Of a stretch of 64,000 nucleotides of DNA, positions 58,883-64,000 are shown in pieces. Each line of letters starts with the position of its first letter. Within the stretch, counting starts at the first letter, position 1. The position numbers and the translations under genes are program-made. The notes beneath the pieces are model-generated. The model saw only the letters and a list, made by a program, of their open reading frames with translations. It was not told where the DNA came from and made no database searches. Origin of the DNA: an uncultured Bacteroidales bacterium (GTDB lineage Bacteria; Bacteroidota; Bacteroidia; Bacteroidales; Muribaculaceae); assembly GCA_947644715.1 (NCBI GenBank), contig CANSAP010000008.1, positions 1 to 64,000 on the forward strand, in the 5' to 3' direction.

Positions 58883-60683
58883 ACCCCGCCCTCTCGAACT
58901 TCTTGCTCCCGCCCGCGACCTGCAAGTGGGTCGAGCCGCAATTATGCATGGTGCCGATGCCGTCTATATCGGTGCCTCGGCCTTCGGCGCACGTGCCTCC
59001 GCAGGCAACTCGGTTGAAGACATCGCCGAGCTGTGCCGCTTTGCTCATCAATTCAGAGCGAAGGTCTACACTACGGTCAATACGATTGTCTACGAACGCG
59101 AACTGGAAGCAGTGCGCCGCCTGATTGACAAGCTATACCAAGCCGGCGTAGATGCAATCATAGTTCAGGACATGGCTCTGCTCCGGATGCAGCTCCCCCC
59201 TATTGAGCTGCACGCATCCACACAGTGCGACACCCGCACCCCCGAAAAGGCGGAGTTTCTGCAAGAGGCAGGATTCTCGCAGATTGTCCTTGCCCGCGAA
59301 TTGACTCTGCCGGAAATCAAAGCGATAACGGAAAGAGTTAAAGTTCCGGTGGAGGTCTTTATTCACGGAGCGCTCTGTGTCAGCTATTCAGGTCGATGCC
59401 ACGCTTCCCAAGCGCTGTGCGGCAGAAGCGCTAACAGAGGTGAATGTGCACAGATTTGCCGCCTCCCCTACACTCTGACCGACGCTAACGGAAAAGTCCT
59501 GGCGCGCGACAAGCATCTCCTCTCTCTGCATGACTTCAATACCACGGCCTCGCTGCAACAGCTTGTGGATGCCGGAGCATCCTCTTTCAAAATCGAAGGA
59601 CGCCTGAAGGATGAAGCCTACGTCAAGAATATTACGGCTCACTACCGCCGGAAGCTTGATGAAATCATTGCTGCGAACCCCGACCGCTACCGCCGCGCCT
59701 CATGCGGAACGGTGAATCTCAATTTTACCCCCTCACCACAGAAGAGTTTCAACCGAGGCTTCACTTCCTATTTCCTTAACGAACGCAGGCCGGCATCCAT
59801 CGCATCCATCTACACTCCCAAATCGCTGGGTGAGCCGATGCAAAACCTTGACGACCTGCACAACGGCGACGGACTATCATTCTTCACCTCTCGTGGAGAA
59901 TACACCGGGTTTCTCGTGAATGGTGTCAGAGGAGGCAGACCGGTGCCGAACAAACCGATTCAGATTCCCAAGAACGCATCTTTCTTCCGCACCACTGATG
60001 TCGCCTGGGACAAGACCATGTCTCGCACCGACACAGCCTCCCGACGCATCTCCTTGAAAATTAAACTGTTCAGCAACAGGATTGAAGGAGAAGATGAGCG
60101 CGGAGTGCGTGTAGTCCTTCCTCATTCTCTTCAGCCTGAAGCTGCCCGCAAGCCACAGAACATACGCGCTTACTTCGAGAAGTTAGGGGATACAATCTAT
60201 TCCCTGGCTGATTTTGAACTGCATCTGCCCGCCGACAGTTTCATCCCGGCATCAGCTCTGACGGCTCTGCGCCGCTCCCTCACAGAGGCTTTAGACTCTG
60301 CAGCCGTCGCCACTTACCGGCGCAATCTCAGAGCGAAGGAGAATCCTGAGGCGAAATATCCGGCAGAGAAGCTCGACTACCGCGACAACGTGGCCAACTC
60401 ATTGGCTGACAAATTCTACCGCGACCATGGTGTTAAGCAAATCGAACCTGCCATGGAAACAACCGCAGCTCCCGCCAAAGCGGGCACTGTGGTCATGACC
60501 ACCCGCCATTGCGTGCTGCGCGAGCTTGGGCTTTGCCTGCGCGAGCTGAAAGCCAATGGTCGGGAGCTGCCCAAACTGCCCTTAACCCTGCGTTCATCTG
60601 CTCGCAACGGCTCTTCGGGAAGCACTGCCACACTGCATGTCCGGCCCGACTGTGCCCGCTGCGAGATGCAGATTACGCTCTGA
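58839..60683 (+). CDS. U32-family protein, RlhA-like
   Basis: A 614-residue peptidase U32-family protein. The N-terminal barrel (LELLAPARDLQVGRAAIMHGADAVYIG) and the signature VEVFIHGALCVSYSGRCHASQALCGRSANRGECAQICRLPY are conserved, with Cys residues that could hold an iron-sulfur cluster. The length and C-terminal DUF3656-like region resemble RlhA, which hydroxylates 23S rRNA C2501; a true peptidase role is doubtful. The ATG start overlaps purF by 44 bases; a GTG ten codons later is an alternative. It is convergent with nqrE, with 11 bases between stops. Confidence 0.85.
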   Translation: MPLLTTTKDAVKHAEPRPLELLAPARDLQVGRAAIMHGADAVYIGASAFGARASAGNSVEDIAELCRFAHQFRAKVYTTVNTIVYERELEAVRRLIDKLYQAGVDAIIVQDMALLRMQLPPIELHASTQCDTRTPEKAEFLQEAGFSQIVLARELTLPEIKAITERVKVPVEVFIHGALCVSYSGRCHASQALCGRSANRGECAQICRLPYTLTDANGKVLARDKHLLSLHDFNTTASLQQLVDAGASSFKIEGRLKDEAYVKNITAHYRRKLDEIIAANPDRYRRASCGTVNLNFTPSPQKSFNRGFTSYFLNERRPASIASIYTPKSLGEPMQNLDDLHNGDGLSFFTSRGEYTGFLVNGVRGGRPVPNKPIQIPKNASFFRTTDVAWDKTMSRTDTASRRISLKIKLFSNRIEGEDERGVRVVLPHSLQPEAARKPQNIRAYFEKLGDTIYSLADFELHLPADSFIPASALTALRRSLTEALDSAAVATYRRNLRAKENPEAKYPAEKLDYRDNVANSLADKFYRDHGVKQIEPAMETTAAPAKAGTVVMTTRHCVLRELGLCLRELKANGRELPKLPLTLRSSARNGSSGSTATLHVRPDCARCEMQITL

Positions 60684-60694
60684 GTTCAGCATTA

Positions 60695-61309
60695 TTAAGG
60701 TCTTATGCCGGTTATGCCCATAAAGGCTAACCCCATAAGAGCTGCTATGATAAGCGTTATGCCCGTGCCTCGCAAAGGCGCGGGTATCGCTTTATCTACC
60801 AGGCGCTCCCGAATGGCTGCAACGCAAATGATTGAAAGCAGCCAGCCTGTTCCGGCTCCCGCGCCATAAATTGTAGCAATCAGAGCATTTCCAAACTCCT
60901 TTTGCTGCATGAAAAGCGCTGCGCCAAGAACAGCACAGTTCACTCCTATAAACGGGAACTTCGCACCCGAAGAGTTTTTTTGCACACGGCCGCACTTGGT
61001 GCTTATCATCTTCATAAGCTGCACAAGGCAGGCTATAACTGCGATAAACGCGGGGAGGCTCAGATAGCTGAAATCCCGGGAGGCGAACCCTTCACTGAGC
61101 CACCGGAGCGCTCCGGGAGCAAGGATATACTGACTGATACACCAACTGACCGGCATTGCAACAACAAGCACCAGCCACACGGCCACCCCCATTCTGCGGG
61201 CTGACCTCACATTGCCGGATGCAACCAGGAAGGTGAGCAGACCCAGAAAATAGGCAAGCACCAAGTTGTCGATAAACACCGACCTTATGAACAGGTTCAA
61301 ACTCTCCAT
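60695..61309 (-). CDS. nqrE: NqrE-like membrane subunit, missing one cluster cysteine
   Basis: A 204-residue six-helix subunit of the Na+-translocating NADH:quinone reductase/RnfA family (FIDNLVLAYFLGLLTFL..., PAPLRGTGITLIIAALMGLAFMGITGI). In NqrE/RnfA the segment FLGLC carries a cysteine that helps bind the intramembrane iron centre. Here it is GLL (Leu25). The partner Cys is kept (Cys125, GVNCAVLG). It is the last gene of the cluster; no nqrF follows, and the next gene is convergent. Confidence 0.88.
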   Translation of the reverse strand: MESLNLFIRSVFIDNLVLAYFLGLLTFLVASGNVRSARRMGVAVWLVLVVAMPVSWCISQYILAPGALRWLSEGFASRDFSYLSLPAFIAVIACLVQLMKMISTKCGRVQKNSSGAKFPFIGVNCAVLGAALFMQQKEFGNALIATIYGAGAGTGWLLSIICVAAIRERLVDKAIPAPLRGTGITLIIAALMGLAFMGITGIRP

Positions 61310-61313
61310 ACCA

Positions 61314-61934
61314 TCAATTCTTTAATTCCCCCTTTCTGCGCGCACGTCTGATCCAGATTACGCAAGCCACAATCAGCAACGCTGCCGGAGGCAGAAGCAT
61401 GACATTATTGTTCATATACCCCGCGTCATACCAGCACTGAGGCACTACCCGGCTACCCCAAAGTGTGCCGCTTCCGGTCAGTTCGCGAACGATGGCCACA
61501 ACAATCAGAACCACTCCATAGCCAATGCCACTCCACAGTCCTTTAACCAATGCGCGCAGCGGTCCGCAGTGCAGAGCAACCGAGGCTACCTGCCCCATGA
61601 GTACAGAGTTAGCCACAATCAATCCGACATACACTGAAACCAGCATACTGACCTCAAAGGCTACGACCGTCAGCACCTGCTCAACGAGCACCGACAGAAC
61701 AACCACTATCACAATCAGCACCGTCCTGCGCGCAGCGCCCGGAATAGTGCGACGTAACATTGATGCCACGCAGTTAGCCAACGCCAATACCGCAATAACC
61801 GACAGAGCCATGAAGACTGCCGCTTTAAGCTCGGTTGTGACAACCAGCGCCGGGAATATACCCAACAGCCATGCCGACTCGGAAGTCCTGCTATTCCGCG
61901 ACCCGGATGATGAATTGAATGATGCTTTACTCAT
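61314..61934 (-). CDS. nqrD: NqrD-like membrane subunit, missing both cluster cysteines
   Basis: A 206-residue six-helix subunit homologous to NqrD/RnfE (AWLLGIFPALVVTTELKAA; SVYVGLIVANSVLMGQ; GIGYGVVLIVVAIVRELTGSGTLWG). Family members have a Cys in LG-x-C near the first helix and in TNC. Here these positions are Phe27 and Ser110, so neither cysteine ligand for the NqrD/NqrE iron-sulfur centre remains. The N-terminal 20 residues are Ser/Arg-rich. It lies 4 bases after nqrC and before nqrE. Confidence 0.88.
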   Translation of the reverse strand: MSKASFNSSSGSRNSRTSESAWLLGIFPALVVTTELKAAVFMALSVIAVLALANCVASMLRRTIPGAARRTVLIVIVVVLSVLVEQVLTVVAFEVSMLVSVYVGLIVANSVLMGQVASVALHCGPLRALVKGLWSGIGYGVVLIVVAIVRELTGSGTLWGSRVVPQCWYDAGYMNNNVMLLPPAALLIVACVIWIRRARRKGELKN

Positions 61935-61938
61935 GCGC

Positions 61939-62652
61939 TTATCTTGAGAGCGTTCTGAAGAATTGTGTGTAAGGTTCGAGGCTTTCTCGCAACATGCGGC
62001 TCACACCCTGTGAAGTAACAGTGCTGCCGCTCACTCCATGCACCCATGAGCCTGAACGCGGTTCCCGACCCGGCTTGCAGATGACCACTGACTCAAACCG
62101 CCCACGTTTTGAAAATATATCCTTACCCTCAAATTGAGAGGAGAATGCAGCCTTTTCAATCTCAGCGCCCAGCCCTGGTGTCTCACTCTGCTGTGCAAAG
62201 TAAGCGCCATATATTGTGCTTCCATTGGCATCAAAAGCCACATAGCCCCAAATCGGACCCCACAAACCGCAGCCATAGACCGGCACAATATACTTTATCC
62301 CATGCGGGGTCGCACACTCGAACACCGCCAGCTTCCTTCTGTCAGCCGGAGCCTTGAAAATCGCAGGCAGCCTCATGCAAGCATTGAAGGCATGTTCCGG
62401 ATTCCTGTCAGCCACGACACCATGATAGTTTACAATATAGCTCCTCTTGATGTGGGTTGAGAAGACTTCCGCCACATTCTTGCCATCAGCTGAAATGCGA
62501 GCTGCGCGCAATATTCCGCAGCGCACCTCATTCGCCTTATTCTCCTGCTGCTTTGGACGCGACCACTGATTCACTAACCCGAGCAGCCCTACCGCAACCA
62601 GAATCAGCAGCCCGGAATAAACTATTGCGTAAATCCTCCCCTGTTTCTTCAT
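61939..62652 (-). CDS. nqrC: NqrC-like subunit with an altered flavin-attachment motif
   Basis: A 237-residue subunit with one N-terminal transmembrane helix (about 7-27) and a periplasmic FMN-binding domain (YGCGLWGPIWGYVAFDANGSTIYGAYFAQQSETPGLGAEI). The usual ApbE-type attachment motif Dxx(S/T)GAT reads HGVSGST here (Thr211), with the Asp replaced by His and Ala by Ser, so covalent flavinylation is uncertain. The start overlaps the nqrB stop as ATGA. Confidence 0.88.
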   Translation of the reverse strand: MKKQGRIYAIVYSGLLILVAVGLLGLVNQWSRPKQQENKANEVRCGILRAARISADGKNVAEVFSTHIKRSYIVNYHGVVADRNPEHAFNACMRLPAIFKAPADRRKLAVFECATPHGIKYIVPVYGCGLWGPIWGYVAFDANGSTIYGAYFAQQSETPGLGAEIEKAAFSSQFEGKDIFSKRGRFESVVICKPGREPRSGSWVHGVSGSTVTSQGVSRMLRESLEPYTQFFRTLSR

Positions 62653-63842
62653 CTCTGCATGGCATTAAGACGGCGCAAGCGACGGTTAATATTTACTCTC
62701 ACCACACATCTGTCAATGAGCGATGCAAAAGCATTCATAATCAATACGGCTGACATGGCACCCTCCGGATAACCCAGGCCGTAACAACGAATAACTATGG
62801 TCAACAGACCTATAAGGAATCCGTACACGCACTGGCCGCTGCGTGTGCGACAAGCCGTCACGGGGTCAGTAGCCATAAAGACTATCGCAAAGGCAAACCC
62901 ACCGACACACAGCTGCTGCAAGGGCGACAGATATGCAGCCGGACAAAGTGGCGACGCACTGACCCAAGCTATGCAGGCCATCAGAACCGCTCCCGCTACC
63001 CCACTGAGCATTATCCGCCAGCTGCCGACACCGCTAATCAACAAAATAGCAGCGCCAATCAAGATGCAAAGTGTTGAGGTTTCTCCCCAGGAACCCGGCA
63101 TGAATCCGAGGAAACAATCAAGAGTGCTGAGCGGATTCCCAACGGCGTCGGTCAGTTGCACATCGGCAGGATGCAGTGCCGATGAAATTTGACCCAGGGG
63201 AGTCGCACCGCTGAATCCATCGACCGCTGCACTGCCGCCAAGGCTCACAAAGACTTGGTCGCCGCTCATCGCAGCCGGATAAGCAAAGAAGAGGAACGCA
63301 CGGGCAATCAGAGCTATATTAAAGATATTATAGCCGGTGCCCCCAAACGCCTCTTTCGCAAATATAACGGCAAAGGCAACTGCAACAGCAAGCATCCACA
63401 GCGGGGTGTCTATGGGGCATATCATCGGAATGAGCAATCCCGTCACCAAGAATCCATCTTGCACGTCACGACCGCGTATCTGCGCAGCCGTAAACTCTAT
63501 ACCCAGCCCCACTACATATGCCACTACAATCTGAGGCAACGCGCGAGCCGCACCGTAAAGAAATGTCTCCCAAAAGCCGCAGGTCAGACCGCATGCCAGA
63601 TTATGCTGAAAGCCTATGTTATAAAAACCGAAGAGCAGACTGGGCAATAACGCAAGAACCACGAGCATCATTGTGCGCTTGGAATCATTAGCATCATGCA
63701 CATGCACTCCGGCAGTAGAGGTAACGTTTGGCGTATAGAGAAAAGCGTAGACTCCATCGAAGACACTATGCAGTTTCTTCCATCGTCCTCCAGGCTCGAA
63801 TTGCGGTCTGAGTCTGTCTAAATGTCGCTTGAATCCCTTCAT
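62649..63842 (-). CDS. nqrB: NqrB-like membrane subunit
   Basis: A 397-residue membrane subunit that in Nqr carries covalent FMN and riboflavin. Motifs include FAKEAFGGTGYNIFNIALIARAFLFFAYPAAMSGD and the FMN site DGFSGATPLG (Thr214), which is intact. [21 protein letters not shown] is the sequence I recall for canonical NqrB; several positions differ here (NIAL for NPAL, IARAF for AGRAF). The ATG overlaps the nqrA stop as ATGA. Confidence 0.9.
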   Translation of the reverse strand: MKGFKRHLDRLRPQFEPGGRWKKLHSVFDGVYAFLYTPNVTSTAGVHVHDANDSKRTMMLVVLALLPSLLFGFYNIGFQHNLACGLTCGFWETFLYGAARALPQIVVAYVVGLGIEFTAAQIRGRDVQDGFLVTGLLIPMICPIDTPLWMLAVAVAFAVIFAKEAFGGTGYNIFNIALIARAFLFFAYPAAMSGDQVFVSLGGSAAVDGFSGATPLGQISSALHPADVQLTDAVGNPLSTLDCFLGFMPGSWGETSTLCILIGAAILLISGVGSWRIMLSGVAGAVLMACIAWVSASPLCPAAYLSPLQQLCVGGFAFAIVFMATDPVTACRTRSGQCVYGFLIGLLTIVIRCYGLGYPEGAMSAVLIMNAFASLIDRCVVRVNINRRLRRLNAMQR

Positions 63843-64000
63843 CTCCCTTGATTATCGATCTGTTTTGCGCGCAGGCTCATCAGGGCGTCGCGCACAATCT
63901 GCTGAAGCGGCTGCTTGGATGTGTCAACAAACTCCGGCAGGGCAAAATCTTCGGGAGCAACCTCGTAGATGCCAAGTTGCTCCATCCGCTCAATATCCCC
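63839..64000 (-). CDS. nqrA: NqrA-like subunit, C-terminal fragment (runs off the window)
   Basis: The last 53 codons of nqrA: GDIERMEQLGIYEVAPEDFALPEFVDTSK...LRAKQIDNQGR. Canonical NqrA has ALC-x-(F/Y)VC-P/T-(S/G)K here; both cysteines are replaced (ALPEFVDTSK). The rest of the gene lies beyond the right edge. The stop overlaps the nqrB ATG as ATGA. This reading frame is absent from the supplied track. Confidence 0.85.
   Translation of the reverse strand, partial: GDIERMEQLGIYEVAPEDFALPEFVDTSKQPLQQIVRDALMSLRAKQIDNQGR

Noticed and set aside
1-64000. CRISPR array, tRNA or rRNA genes
   Set aside because: No regularly spaced short repeats, tRNA cloverleaf-like sequences or rRNA segments were seen by eye. 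A dedicated search (tRNAscan, Infernal) could still find a missed small RNA.
60695-64000. The nqr cluster as an Rnf operon
   Set aside because: The order A-B-C-D-E, the NqrA C-terminus and the NqrB/NqrC features fit Nqr, not Rnf, and no rnfB or rnfC ferredoxin-like subunit is seen.

Overview
The window reads as a chromosomal segment of a Bacteroidales bacterium, and gene content and sequence style suggest a Muribaculaceae-like gut anaerobe (inference; no rRNA is present to confirm it). Supporting signs are Bacteroidetes-type promoters (TTTG, about 20 bases, TAnnTTTG) in many intergenic regions, lack of clear Shine-Dalgarno sequences, Bacteroidales-typical families (DUF4954, DUF3127, RprX/RprY-like regulators, DPP-IV), an oxygen-independent ribonucleotide reductase, and two secreted proteins with a Bacteroidales-style C-terminal tail. 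I saw no tRNA, rRNA, CRISPR array, prophage or intact insertion sequence. Most of the segment is ordinary core genome.

Layout. 0-5 kb: an AraC-type regulator, an RprXY-like two-component system, and a PurF-like protein lacking the glutaminase cysteine. 5-12 kb: ProS, a DPP-IV peptidase, an unknown membrane protein, MiaA. 12-17 kb: a glycogen operon (debranching enzyme, GT4 glycosyltransferase, GH57 protein). 17-20 kb: nrdDG. 20-24 kb: cell-wall enzymes (L,D-transpeptidase, NlpC/P60 hydrolase plus a tiny Cys-rich membrane protein missed by the ORF track) and an HtrA protease. 24-30 kb: a secreted GH13 amylase, then aspS, a Nif3-like gene and a zinc-ribbon gene. 30-34 kb: a secreted unknown, thioredoxin, two HU-family genes (one membrane-anchored with a LysM-like end), and a DUF3127 protein with an SSB-like tip. 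34-40 kb: rsfS, ftsH, hflX, DUF4954. 40-51 kb: a lone glutamate synthase large subunit, a DUF2130 protein, small unknowns, and a bioB, acyl-CoA ligase, prfB operon. 52-61 kb: an OPT transporter, malic enzyme, a Yip1-like protein, smpB, purF and a U32 protein. 61-64 kb: nqrA (partial), B, C, D and E on the minus strand.

The most unusual locus is the nqr cluster. It has no nqrF after nqrE. Three of the four cysteines expected to hold the intramembrane iron-sulfur centre of NqrD/NqrE are replaced, and the NqrC flavin-attachment motif and the NqrA C-terminal cysteines are also changed. It may be a divergent Nqr-like complex with altered redox chemistry.

A second system-level feature is a family of hairpin-forming repeats. 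They have two kinds of termini (AGAAACTGTTTAAG and AAGAGTGTGTCTAAAAATATA) but share one core of about 26 bases around GCATAGCGGGCTATG. Several sit between a consensus promoter and its gene, so they would be transcribed as large 5' leader hairpins. Other notable points are a GH57 protein lacking its expected catalytic Asp, an HU-membrane-LysM protein, an 18-base repeat pair upstream of nrdDG, and a prfB without its programmed frameshift.
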